In this document: piece by piece, positions 24,461-35,799 of the stretch
How the letters are laid out: each line of letters starts with the position of its first letter
How positions within the stretch are numbered: the first letter of the stretch is position 1
NCBI GenBank assembly: GCA_007026445.1
Contig: VDMD01000077.1
Coordinates: 58,210 to 122,209, forward strand
Direction: 5' to 3'
DNA length: 64,000 nucleotides
Source: Schizophyllum amplum
Taxonomy: Eukaryota; Basidiomycota; Agaricomycetes; Agaricales; Schizophyllaceae
The notes under the pieces: model-generated
Databases searched by the model: none
What the model was told of the DNA's origin: nothing
The model's input: the letters and a program-made list of their open reading frames with translations, nothing else
Made by a program: the position numbers and the translations under genes

Positions 24461-26132
24461 CTATATAGCATTCCCTGGGGCCTCCATCGTTACCTCCTGC
24501 GTTACGCGGGGCTTCTTCCGCGGCGGTGAAGCCGACGACGAATGCGTGCGCGAGCGCGACTCCGTTGAGGGCGAGCGGGGGCGATGGTGGTGACGACGAT
24601 GGCTGCGTCCTCGACTGTCGTGTCGTGTCTGCATGATAGCCTGAAGCTTGAGGTCAAACTTCTCCTGCTCCCACTTGAGGCGATCATCCGCACGCGCAGC
24701 ACGCTCCTTCGCCAGCTCGTCACGCAGACGATCCATCTCTCCATGGAGGCGGCGAATCTCCGCCTGTTCCGAAGCCAGCTGGATGAGCAAAGCGTTCTGC
24801 TCTGCCTTCGCTGCGTCGCGCTGTTGAAGTCGTTCCGGATTGAAGGCGGCGGAGAGGTTGGTGATCGCGTTCATCGCCGCTGAGCTGCGAGCGCGAGGCT
24901 TGACGTCCAGCGAATTTTCGACGCGGTGGCGCTTTTCGACAGTGAATGTGCTCGTGGTCTTCTTCGAAGCCGGGGTCTTCACCACCTCGATGTCGTCGTC
25001 GTTGTCCGTGTAGAGGCTTCGGATATCGTCGCTGTTGTCCCCTTCATCGTCCGACAAAAGATCCCCGGCCTCGCCACGATTCCCGTCATCGAGCACACCG
25101 GCACCGAACTTGGCGCGGATGTCATAGTCGATTTCGAGCGCGCGACGGAGATTCTTTGCCTTCTTCGATTCGCCAGTAGGTTTCTTGGCCTCCGCTTCGC
25201 TGACCAACTGGAAGACATCAGTATAAGCAACTACGGGACAAGCAGTCAAGGCTTACCTTCTTGAAACGACGCTTGATCTGGGCAACGTCACGAGAGGGTA
25301 AGCCGGCTTCGGCAGCACGTTCATTGTACAAGTCGGTCGTCTTCCCCCAGGCTTCGCTGCCCAGGGGAAGCCGCTCGGCTACGACCTCGAGGACGAGCTC
25401 CGTTTCGGTCTGGGTAAAGTTCCTCTGACCCGGAGCGCGGCCGCCTCGGCGGGAGATGTCCGCCTTAACCTTCGCACCCTGCTGCGACGCTTTCGCTGTC
25501 GTCTGACCACCGCGTTTCGTCTTGGTCGGGGCGGTGTTCTCGTCGTTTGTGGCGGTGCGTGAGAGCGGGAGAAGACGCGTTTGCGAAGGCCGTGGGAGCG
25601 TGATGGCGTTCGGCAGCCATAGAGGGCGTGGTTGCGTGAACGCGTGGATCGCTTTGGGGGTATGGTATACCGGGAGGGTGGGTGGGGGGAACGGCAGGCG
25701 CTGGTGGTGCATAATAACCGTACTGAATAGGCGAGCCGCGCGACGCGGCGGCAGGATACGCGCCATATGCCTGTCGAGATGTTAAATAGAGCGCGAAGAG
25801 CTTCAGCACATGGCACATACCGCGTAGTTAGCACCGTTGTACCAGGCCTGCTGCACGGGCCGTTCCATTGTCGGTGTTGCATTATTGAATCCTTGGGAAC
25901 GGACATTCTGAGGCAAGTTCGATGCGACCGGGCTCGCTAAGTTACGAGCCACACCGTCCGAGGACACGCCAGCCTCGCGCATAGCGGACGTACGGCCGTG
26001 AGCGCCGGCCTGAGAGCTCATGGGCGCTTCTTGGCTCGCGTTGACGCGTCCGTCAAGGGCTGCTGCTGCGTCGTGTGCTGGAGACTGTGTCTGGTAGGCC
26101 GATTCGTGCTCGAAATTGGAGTTCTGGGACAT
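24461..26132 (-). CDS. Myb/SANT-like DNA-binding partner of the transposon
   Basis: The second gene of the Harbinger element, convergent with the transposase. Exon 1 starts at 26132 (MSQNSNFEHESAYQTQ) and ends at a gtatgt donor near 25820. The next exon begins AYGAYPAAASRGSP. The DNA-binding part reads GGRAPGQRNFTQTETELVLE and SEAWGKTTDLYNERAAEAGL followed by DVAQIKRRFKK, a Myb/SANT-like trihelix pattern. A short intron near 25256-25210 then joins LVSEAEAKKPTGESKKAK. The C-terminus has an acidic region, a coiled coil (about 24870-24650, LASEQAEIRRLHGEMDRL) and an Arg/Ser-rich basic tail. The frame changes between the second exon and the Myb region (about 25560-25530) without an obvious intron. 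Either a splice site was missed or there is a one-base indel. Confidence 0.75.
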
Positions 26133-26427
26133 ATCGTAGGGTAGAATTAAAGAGGAAGCTAGATAGGTGGCGTCTGTATAGAGAATAGGCAGAGACAACG
26201 AGAAGTACGAGGTCGTGACGGGACGCGGACGAGGCGGCGGGGTCGGTCCGGTCACATGTGGGCGTCGCCACGCGTCGGCAGGCGCTCGGCAAGGGGTTTG
26301 GAACGCCTTCGCAGGTTGGAAAGGCCTCGGGACCCCTTGCCAGATGGCGGAGGTTTGGAAAGGCTTGAAATTTGTAATTGTGCATCGCCACCTCTCCGGC
26401 TTCACGGCATGACGCAAAAAAACACGC

Positions 26428-26483
26428 GAGGCGGTGAATTTGTTATTGGTTTGGAACGTTCCAATTCTTACGGGAAGTCACCC
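26428..26483 (-). repeat. Right 56-bp terminal inverted repeat
   Basis: Identical inverted copy of 22873-22928, followed outside by the ACT duplication. Confidence 0.95.
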
Positions 26484-26486
26484 ACT

Positions 26487-27254
26487 GAGCTCAATTGTAT
26501 TATAGATTTGACTTACCCGATTCGGACATTCCATTGTTCAACTTCAACCCCATGTTGCGTTCAGGTCGTTCACAAGTTTTGAGTACAACCCAACGCAAAG
26601 GGCCCGCAGCATCTTTCCGTCCGATCATCTCCAATCATCCTCATGCTTCTGGCATTGCAGCTTCTGGCTCGTCTTCTCGTTCGGCCATCGTGCGGTTTGC
26701 TGCGGCTAGACTCTAGAGATCATGTTTGCAAAGACAAGACCAGACACATGTTCTAACCGTCCTACAGCCATACATATGTAAATAAAGCTTGCAAGTTGCG
26801 TGGAACTCTGCTTCACCACCGTTGTCTCGCGCTCCCCGATGCGGAAAGAGGTAGACTTGGCTGGCAGTGGCGAGGCTATGTACAGCACTTCACGGCACCT
26901 GCCAGAGGCTGGCCAGAGGACCCATTGCTGTACCCCACACCACCAGTAAGTGAGTAAGCTGTCAGCGAAGGACGCCGGGCATCAACGCTACTCCACCTTT
27001 CGCGTGTCCTGCGAAGGCTTCGCCGGCCACCGCGCCTCGGGGCGTGGAGCATCTTTGATGATATAGCCGATTATTTTGCAACACGTTCAAGTAAGGGTCA
27101 CGATATAATCCAGGGTGAGCTATTCTGCACTTGCTTCTGGTCCCCACCCCTCCCTCTCGCTCGTCCAGTCGACTCCCCGGGCCATTTAACGCCCTTCCCT
27201 TCCTTTCACACACCGTCGCTTACTTACCTGCGCGTCGCCTTCACTCGCCTCATC
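26487..27254. other. Intergenic region
   Basis: A spacer between the transposon and the GH16 gene. A 54-codon ORF (26552-26716, starting MLRSGRSQVL, Ser/Arg-rich) may be a short remnant but is not convincing. The right part should be the GH16 promoter. No strong TATA box is visible close to the start. Confidence 0.4.
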
Positions 27255-28482
27255 ATGCGCTCTTCCATCTTCGTGAGCTTCCTCGCGCTCACTGGGGCCG
27301 TGTACGCGTCTTCGCACGACAACCGTCACGCCCGCCGCCACCAGAACCACCAGAAGCGCGGCTACACAGTGAACAAGTGGTTGCAGGGACAGAGCCTGCT
27401 TGACGCCTTCAACTAGTGAGTCAAATCGCTCTCATGTACCATTCCCGCCTGACTCCCGCACAGCGACGTGAAGCCTGCCGACAATCAGGGTATCGCCAAC
27501 TATGTCGATGGCCCGTCAAGCGGGCTTGTCTATGTTGATGGCTCTGAGAAGGTCGTGATTTCTGTCGACCAGACGCCGTACTCCGACCTACGCAACGCCA
27601 TCCGCATGACCACCAAGGACACGTTCAATCCCTCCCAGAACCTGCTCTTCATCTTCGACATCCAGCACATCCCATGCATGTGCGGCACTTGGCCTGCACT
27701 TTGGTTCACCGGCTCGAACTGGCCGATGGACGGCGAGATCGACGTGATTGAGGGTGTACACCTGTATAAGCAGAACACCATGAGCGTGCATACCGGCAGC
27801 GGCTGCAACTGGCCGAACTATATCATCAACAGTCTCTCGAAGTTGACAGCGACCAAGCCGGACGTCTACTCATGCGATGCGAACTCGGACTACGAGAGCT
27901 GCGGTGGATCGCAGGACAGCCCGTCCAGCTTTGGCAAGGCGTTCAACGATGCTGGCGGAGGGATCTTCGCCCTCGAGCTCAACGATGGTGGCATCGCCAT
28001 GCACCAATGGAACGTCGCGGACGTCCCGCAAGGTGAGTTCTAATTGGGCTTCGTCATTGTGTCCGTACTGACGCATGGCAGACATCTGGGAGAACAACCC
28101 CAACCCGTCGGGCTGGGGCGATGCCGTTTACAAGATGCCCGCTGACGAGTGCGTTATCGGCGACCACTTCAAGGATCTCATGCTCGTCATCAACACCAAC
28201 CTTGGAGGTATGTGCATGACATCTGGCATGTCTCTGCAGTGGCTTACCGTTGTCTCAGGCTTCTTCTCCGAGGGTGTCTGGGCCATCGATGGCGCGGGTG
28301 GCCAGGAGACGTCATGCCAGAAGCAGACGAACTTCAACTCCGCCGCCGACTACGTCAAGCAGATGGGTTCCGTCTTTGGCGATGATGCTCGCTGGGTATG
28401 CACGCCGCTTTCTTCACTGAGTTCAATAGACTGATTGCGCTTCTAGATCATCAACAAGATTGTCATCTATGAGCAGAACTAA
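27255..28482 (+). CDS. Secreted GH16 endo-beta-1,3(4)-glucanase-like
   Basis: Five exons (27255-27415, 27464-28032, 28082-28207, 28259-28395, 28447-28482) total 1029 nt, 342 residues. MRSSIFVSFLALTGAVYAS is a signal peptide, followed by a short basic stretch ending KR that may be processed. The catalytic motif GEIDVIEGV (E145-x-D147-x-x-E150) is the glycoside hydrolase family 16 nucleophile/acid pair. Nearby conserved parts are CGTWPALWFTGSNWPMD, MSVHTGSGCNW and GIFALELNDGGIAMHQW. It most likely cleaves beta-1,3 or mixed-linkage glucan in the fungal wall or in plant material, outside the cell. The protein ends WIINKIVIYEQN, the usual last strand. Confidence 0.92.
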
Positions 28483-28965
28483 ACAGCTCCTGGTTACGCC
28501 CTCGTTGAAACCACTCCTTGTCCCGCAATTGCTTTCCCTGACATTCGCCACCCCTCACCCGCACGACATCTGAGCCCGACGACCTGGGCGCCCTGTACCG
28601 CACATTGGGAGGCTCCGGTCGGACGATGCATCTAGCTCGCTATACTATATCATTCAAAGATAATTGTGTACATATACCCTTCCTTCGACTCATGATACCG
28701 TGCTGCTGTGGTATACTGTTATTCGATGACCGAGCTTCAAGCTTCACCCCAGCTGAAAGTGGCCTGAACACACATGGCGGTTCGTGAATCGTGAAAACGT
28801 GACGAGCTTTTGGAGTAAACCGCGATCTTGCACTGGCAGTGATCTGCCCGTGATGCATGGGCGACTGGCAGTGCGCTCGCTGATCAGTGATCACTGCACT
28901 TTCGCGTCTTATAATGACCTAGTGATGTGAGGCTGTACCTCGTTCCTTGCCTCATCTTCCTGCCC
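28483..28965. other. Intergenic region
   Basis: GH16 3'UTR and metacaspase promoter. Nothing conserved recognised. Confidence 0.4.
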
Positions 28966-30552
28966 ATGGCGTGTACAACGGAGATGCAGACCATGAGCAC
29001 GCTCGCGTCCCTTCACTCGCGCCACTCAAGCGCTGAGAAATGGCCTCGGCAAGTGCGCTCAGAGGATGGCAGCCGGTCCAAGTGGAAGAATGGCCTCCAT
29101 ACTGTCTTGATGCTGCTGCGAAGCATCCGGGGGCTGTTCCTTGCCTATCGCCACCGCTCAATACGCAAGCGTGCTCTGCTCATCGGTATCGCGTATAAGT
29201 ACAGCGAGATTGGAGAGCTTCGGGGAACTCATGAGGACGTGGACTATCTGCATGGGATGCTCGTTAGTGCGTGAACAGTGATTGCTTCAAGCCATGATAG
29301 ACTGAAGGTTGTCCCTTGTAGAGCTATACGGGTTCCGTGAAGCGGACATCACTGTGATGAAGGATGTAGAGGGCACAGCGGCGCACCTTTGGCCGACAGA
29401 GCACAACATTGTACGTTCCCAATACCACCTATAACGCGTCCTAACAGTCGAGTATACAGCGTCGGGAGCTGCAGAACCTCACCTGGAACTGCCAGCCGCG
29501 TTAGTTAGCCCGCTATGCCTGCCATGATCATACATAAATACTGACTTCCCATCATAGGTGACCGCTTCTTCTTCTCTTGTGCGCAATATGACGACTCTGT
29601 TCAACATTTGTTGACCTCTACGCAGATGCAGGGCACGCTGGACAGAAGAAAGAGCGAGTGAAGGGATCTGAATACGACGGAATGGACGAGTGTGCGTGAC
29701 ATTCGGTATCCCTTCACTTTACACTCATGCTGCCCGAAGTCATCATCCCGTACGATGCGCCTGGAGACGAGAAGGGCACCAAGTGTATCGTCGATGATGT
29801 ATGACAAGTGCTCCCCTTTCTCTTGCGTCCCTTCCTCACTCGGCTTGTGCAGGACCTCCGCAAGTATTTGGTGGTACCGCTGAAAAAGCGGTGCAAGCTC
29901 GTCGTAAGCATCCCGCTGACCTACAATGGGAGGATGATCCATAAGTTTCTTCTCGGCAGGCTGTCTTGGATGCATGCCATTCTGCTACTCTACTCGGTAC
30001 GTTCATATCTTTCAATTTGTCCGAGTGAAAAAAACGCTCATCCTTCGCCAGACCTCACGCATGATAGCTGTCTGGAAATGGACGGATGGAGGGGCAAAGG
30101 TGCGCTCCTTCTGATTTCACCCGATACTCTTTACTGAATTTGGGCTAGTGACAACCGTCGTACGTTGGGGTTAGTAATCGTCGACCTAGCGCCGTCCCTT
30201 GTCTCATTGTCCTCACATAGCGTGGGAGATCATCACCAGAGTGCTGGGTGTTCCTGTTCCAAACCCTGCTGGGTCAACTCAGTATAAGCGTGTGAAGCGT
30301 AGCGAGATGGAAGGCTCGTTGCGGCGGACAGTGATACCAGCCATCGAGCGACTGCTCCATCCTTTGCGCTTCTGCCTCGGGCTCTGCCGTCGTGCATTCT
30401 GGTTGCACGACCCATGCGTGGTACGTTATGCGTCTCATCGCGTGAAATATGCTTCCAATAACACGCATGCATAGCTGTGCTTCAGCGCATGCAGAGACGA
30501 AGAGGAGGCCTTGGAAATGGGCAAAATGACCATGTCGAAGGTCAGTGTCTAG
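28966..30552 (+). CDS. Metacaspase (caspase-like cysteine protease)
   Basis: A peptidase C14 family protein, cleaving after Arg/Lys and linked to stress and programmed cell death in fungi. Twelve small exons can be joined: 28966-29266, 29322-29410, 29460-29499, 29558-29578, 29626-29691, 29740-29798, 29853-29903, 29960-29996, 30052-30099, 30149-30169, 30221-30420 and 30475-30552 (336 residues). Motifs: KRALLIGIAYKYSEIGELRG, THEDVDYLHGML, catalytic His154 in DRFFFSYAGHAGQ, and catalytic Cys215 in KLVAVLDACHSATLLDL. The later CFSACRDEEEALEMG fits the expected substrate-pocket SACxD segment. Both catalytic residues are recovered only after splicing. The 3' end is uncertain: the frame stops at 30550 but similarity resumes (DGSLIDVALQVL) straight after, so the end could be longer. 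Confidence 0.82.
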
Positions 30553-31314
30553 ACGGACATGCAGGACGGTTCCCTCATTGATGTCGCTCTCCAGGTGTTG
30601 GTGAGCACTCTAGGTCAGCATCTTCTATCATCCCGGCCGCACCCTATACTGACGACGCATGACAGAAAAATATGCAGCACGTCATCCCTGGTATCCATAC
30701 CCCCGCCTAGCGAAGCTGAAGACGGACACCCGGTAGGCTTGCTGTTCCCATCGGAACTACATCTACCTGACCACCGGCCACTTGTAGCGCCAAATTCCAG
30801 TCCGTGTATGAAGGAAATATGAAGAGACATAACTGCTGTTTTGAGGAGAGGAGGCGCCGCGGGAAAGCCTTCCCTGGCCGTCCATGGCTATCGTGCCTTC
30901 TGCGCTGGACACCATCCTGGCTCTTGTTCTGCTTGCCGGCCTGGATGAGAGGCCTTCCGGACCCAGTGAGACTGCAAGTATGTTTGTCCCGCACGTTGAG
31001 CGAATATTTCTCTAACGTGTTTCTTGGTGATCTAGCTGACATCAAATTTACCAAGGGTTAGTGGTAGGCTCCGGAGATATATTGGGCCTGGCTGACGTTA
31101 TTGCAGTATACGCACATTGAGAGGTTCTGGATTTGAGTCTCTAGTTTTCTGCACGCCTCTCCCTTCCTTTGCCTTCCGCTATCATATTTTCTTGGTTAAT
31201 CGCTCATTTCATTTATCATCGCGCTGTTGTACCCTGATGTACCCCTTCGCAATGTTGCTTATGTACCATAAACTATCAGATGACCTACGCATGTACGCTT
31301 AATATATACGACAT
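30553..31314. other. Region between metacaspase and acyltransferase ends
   Basis: The left part (to about 30710) may still be metacaspase coding sequence: DGSLIDVALQVL and, after an intron, KNMQHVIPGIHTP. A further ORF at 30804-31061 shows no family similarity. The rest is likely 3'UTR. Confidence 0.35.
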
Positions 31315-33224
31315 CTACAGCTTTGCCATGATGCCGTCCTGTCCGTGGTCCACACCATCGAGATACCAGCGCACGGCGCTACGAATCTCGTCCAGCCACT
31401 CACGCACGAGCGCGTCTTCATAAACGTTACCGTCATAGTGAACGTATCTGCCGACCGATGTCAGAACCGAGCCTGTCACCACAACGATCAAAGTACGCAC
31501 AGGTTGAGCTCCCCGCGGAAAGTGGCTGCGCCGAGATACAGCTCCATAGGCCGGGTGCGAAGACGTGTGTGCGACGCCATCACTTCAATCGTCGGCTGGG
31601 GCGACTTGGGAGGGTACGCAAGTGGCAGGAGGCTCTCGAGCTAAGAAGGAGATTTATTTTCTCGACCGTCAGCGACGGCGAGAGAATTGGGGGAAATACT
31701 TACGCTTCCCATGCTCGAGCCGCCGAATGCCATGACAAAGTTAGGTCCCTTTGCTTGCTCAGTCGCCGATATTGGCTGTGTGGACAGACCGATGGAGGTG
31801 TCCGAGCGCTGTAGGGCGCGCCATTTTTCTACGTGCGCGGCAACGGATTCGATACGTTTCGGCATGCGAGCGAAATGGATATCAACGTGACGAGGGTGGC
31901 GAAGGAACGCATTTGCCTTCGAACGTGCACGTGAGTTCAGTACACCGACTGGTGCTCTCGCCGCGCTCACCTGCGCTTTCATGATCCTCGCGCGATAGAA
32001 AAAGCGCGCGCGTGAAAGCAGTTGATTGTGCGACGGCACTTGGCCTTCTACACCTGGACGTGTGCCGCCCGGAATTGCGGGCAGGCGGTTGTAGAAAAAG
32101 GATATGGCGAGGTTGACGGTCGACGCGCCGCCGCAAGAATACCACTCGGGATCGAGGAAGGGCCGTTGGTTGAGGGGTCCGCCGGGCATGAAGGGCTCGC
32201 GCTGCCGGAAGAACCATTCCTCTGGAGAGATTTGGCGGGCGAGGTAGAGCCGGTGGAGGACACGGGTCATTGCTACCTGTGAGGTGTCAGAAGGGAGTAG
32301 AGAGAACCTCTTAGATTCGCTAACCTGCCCGAGAACATGGTAGGCGTTTCCCGAATGTGACGCGTTGCTCGCGACAGCTTTGGATGATTTTTTTGGACTC
32401 GGATGGGGTAAAGGTCGTATGCAGATAGCGCGAGCGAGCCGGTGTCAAGGGTGTCGCGGCAGATACTTTGCGTGGTAATGTATGGCCACCCTGGCGGTCA
32501 TTAGTGATGCATTGAATTGAGAGAGGCAAGCCCAAAGTGTATACAGACTTACTGTATGTTTCGCCATTCTGAGCTCCACGAGGACGATACCCATGATACG
32601 GTGCCATCGTTGTTTGGCGACGCTCTGGCTTTTGTCGGCCTTCACAGCGTCGGACGAGCGCGCGAGCCAGAGACGGTCCTCCAAGGATCCGACGTCTATG
32701 TCTGGTTTGGATAGAGCCTCCAGTAAGGTACGCAGAAGGGCTAGGTTTCCCATGCCATCCGTAATCAAGTGAGCAACCTGAATGAGCAGGTGAACGGCGC
32801 GAGCGTCGTCGGTCCGGCGCAAAACTTGCAGTCGAGCGAGTGTGTCGTTCGTAATTTGACGCGGTCCATTTATAATGCGGTCAGCGTATTCGTGCGCCTC
32901 GTCGGTGGAGGACACCGAGTCGAAGCTAATTTCTCCAGGCAGACTCGAGCTAAGTCTTTGCTCCTCGACGACAAAGTCCTGCTCTTGATAGGTGTGCTCT
33001 TCTATGCGAGCGGCGAGAAGGGGATGCCGCTGTTTTGTGACACACCACGCTCGTGATATGTTCTCGAGGTTTGAAGTGGCAGGGTCGACGCGCAGAATGA
33101 TATGCTGCAGTGTGTCCGCCGTCCCCGCGAATTGGCCATCCCAATAGAAGCATTGCTCCATCTGACCTAATGCCCGGCGGTAGGCCCGGCCAGCAGGACC
33201 TCGAATAAGCTTCCAGTTGTCCAT
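31315..33224 (-). CDS. CAT-fold (alcohol/condensation-type) acyltransferase
   Basis: Starts at 33224 (MDNWKLIRGPAGRAYRRALG). Exon 1 (33224-32553) contains QVAHLITDGMGNLALLRTL. The HxxxDG motif is the catalytic signature of chloramphenicol-acetyltransferase-fold enzymes, including fungal alcohol O-acetyltransferases and BAHD-like enzymes. Later exons are 32490-32325, 32276-31704 and a pair ending at the stop at 31315 (NVYEDALVREWLDEIRSAV). Exon 2 is 166 nt, one base too long: dropping an A in gggaaacgcc gives VTFGNAYHVLGQVAMTR, which fits the family. It would transfer an acyl group from CoA to an alcohol or amine; the substrate is unknown. It is divergent from the PUS4 gene. Confidence 0.72.
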
Positions 33225-33643
33225 AGTGGGATAGCACCTTGCTCAAGGTGGCGGTAGAGAGAAAGAAAGTGAGGAACGAACGATTAATAAATTTGCAAAA
33301 CACACGGTAACTTACGCCGTAAGGAGGCTGGCAGCTCGCGCTCAGAGTCAGAGGGCTGAGCTTCGGCCACTCTCACCGTACTTTGTTATCAGAAGCAACT
33401 TCGACATGTTTGGAACGATCACCAAAACATAACTATCACTGGTGAAAGTTGGCAAGGAAGCCAGAAGAGACAACAATGCGATCGACATTTCAGGGCGCTT
33501 ATTTGAGCGGCAGCTGCGGTCCGGAGTGACCGATCATTGTTCCAGCTTGTCCTTTCCCTTGTCCATTGTTTTAGCGTATGTCGCCTGTTCTTCGCGTTGG
33601 TCGCGCATATACCCAAACTTTGCACCTTAGAAGGCTGCACAAC
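33225..33643. promoter_or_regulatory. Divergent promoter region, acyltransferase and PUS4
   Basis: A 419-bp spacer between two divergent start codons. It must contain both promoters. No clear TATA box was seen for either gene. Confidence 0.4.
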
Positions 33644-35799
33644 ATGCCCAAGATTGCGTCGAACGCGTTCCCCGTGTCCGGGCTCTTCGCCATCGCGAAG
33701 CCATCCGGCCCCACGTCCATGTCGCTGCTCAACGACATGCAACCGCTCATCGCGACCAGCAAGCTTTTTGTCAGCGAAGACAAGATAGCAGAGCTGAAGA
33801 AGAACAAGCGTCCCAGCAGCAAGAAGCTTCGGCAAGCTGGTCGGTCGTTTGTTATCCACAGTACGGCGCGTCTGACGCGGGACCCACAGTTAAGATTGGA
33901 CAAGGGGGGACTTTGGACCCTCTCGCTGACGGCGTGCTGGTGGTTGGCGTTGGAAAAGGGACCAAGAAACTCAATGAATTCTTGCTATGCTCCAAGGTGC
34001 GTATCAGTGCGATATGTTCGTCAACACTGACAATGACCCGCGCGTAGGAGTACCGCACAACCGGTCTTCTTGGCTGCGAGACCGACACCTACGATAGTGA
34101 GGGTGCTCAAGTGCGTCAGGCACATTGGCGACACGTTACGCGCGAGATGGTCGAGGCCGCAATCCCGCCATTCGTGGGAGAGATCAAGCAGACACCACCA
34201 ATGTGCGTACGGTCGACAGTCATATTTTCTTCTATGCATCGGGCTCTATCTGCGTTCATCGATGTCTATTCCTTGTGCTTCAAATTACCGATGATCTCAC
34301 AATATCCGACCTATACAACACGCCCCGCTCACGTCGCCGACTTTGGACACCGACAAACGCCCGTGTCTCTTTCCTCGGTTCGAAATACTGCATGCGTCGA
34401 TGCCGCTCCGCTCCTGATGCGGGTCTCCTACTCCCTTCAATTGCGGCCCCTACTCTGCCCCCGCCTTCGACATACGTCCAAGGACCCACGATGGTCGTTT
34501 GCTTCTCCGGCACAATTCCTTCCCCTCGCCCGGAGTCTCACAGGCTTACGCAAAAGCGTCTTGATTGTTCCCGTGCCCACATATCTATACAATCGTCGTC
34601 CCCTGCACCCGTGTAATCCGCTAATCTGAGAATAGATTCTCTGCTCTCAAAATGGATGGAAAGCCCTTGTACGAATATGCACGTGGGGGTATACCCCTCC
34701 CGCGGCCGATAGAAGCCCGTCCGGTACGTTTTGCTCATCGAGACGGCCTCCCGTTTCCTATTTACCCAACGAGACAATTGCATGGCGCATTAGCACCATG
34801 AAATCGATCCCACGGCTCTTCGTAAGACTAATATACCCCACTTCAGGTCACCGTCCACTCGCTCGAGGTTGTTGAATGGCTTGGGTCCGATCACAGTTTC
34901 CGACCGCCAGAAAAGCGACTGTCGGACGCGGAGCGGGAGAAGTTGGAGGCCGCTTTGCGCAGTGTACAGCCAGACGCCAAGGTGAAAGATGAGCCTGAGC
35001 CCGGTACGCATCTGCCTTTTTCTTGATAATCTCATTTTGGCTGCGTCTCGTCCCAATGCTTCATACATGTGGCTTTTTACGCGTGTATCCTTGTGCTTGG
35101 TAACAACATCCCGCTCAAATTACTGATCAAAAGACAGCAACAGCAACGGAAGCACCCGCGGCCGAGACCACAAAGCCAGCGCCTACCGAGGGTGCTGAAC
35201 AACAAGGAGAGGGAATCACGCAGGAAGCGGCCACGGTAACATCAGCAGGGAACCCTACTGCCTTCAGTCTCAAGATGACGGTATCCTCGGGCACGTACGT
35301 ACGGACCATTGTCCACGACCTTGCGCATGCGGTGGGAAGTGCAGGGCACGTCGTTGTACTGACGAGGTATGATACGTTGCTTCGAAGGCCGACAAACCCC
35401 CTCTATGAGCTGAATGTACTGATACCTCGCTCTGCTAGGACGCGACAAGGGAAATTCACCTTGGCTGACGATAGCGCCTCAGACCCATCGAAGGCAACAC
35501 ATGAGGACGCTGCTGAAACTTCCACAACTGCCGATGCAGCAAACCCCTCTGCAGATGCAGAAGCACCTAGCGCATCCATGGTCGCTGACGCAGCTGGTCC
35601 TTCCACTGTCGAAGGTGCCGCAAAGTCAGCGGCTCCTGCCGCTGCTGAGGCAGACCCTACACTTGCTCCTGCGCCGACCATGACCGCGATTCCGTGGGCA
35701 GTATTCGAACGTGCGATCAAAAAGGAGGATGGTGAGCCGGACGCGGAGGGGTGGCGGGAGTGGGAGCGGGAGGTCATGGCGAGGATGGAAGTAGTGTAA
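33644..35799 (+). CDS. PUS4: tRNA pseudouridine-55 synthase (TruB/Pus4)
   Basis: Makes pseudouridine 55 in the T-loop of tRNAs. The ATG at 33644 gives [20 protein letters not shown]; an in-frame ATG at 33578 would add a basic 22-residue presequence and could produce a mitochondrial form. Motifs: [17 protein letters not shown], catalytic Asp about 75 in [73 protein letters not shown] and [19 protein letters not shown]. Introns are short except one of 433 nt (34203-34635) between TPPI and FSALK. The C-terminus carries an Ala/Ser/Pro-rich insert before [21 protein letters not shown]. Homology is strong and all junctions are GT-AG. Confidence 0.92.

Larger units (their letters stand above)
22873..26483. 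mobile_element. Complete PIF/Harbinger transposon (3.6 kb)
   Basis: The termini are 56-bp perfect inverted repeats (22873-22928 and 26428-26483), beginning gggtgacttcccgtaagaat. The 3-bp sequence ACT flanks both ends (22870-22872 and 26484-26486), consistent with a 3-bp Harbinger target duplication, although it is not the usual TWA. Inside are two genes facing each other tail to tail: a DDE transposase and a Myb/SANT-like protein, the standard gene pair of autonomous Harbinger elements. Identical long repeats and an intact transposase suggest a recent insertion. Confidence 0.93.

Noticed and set aside
34111..34629. 172-codon ORF in the PUS4 locus
   Set aside because: Most of it is the 433-nt intron; it reads in from the upstream exon in a frame other than the conserved PUS4 one.
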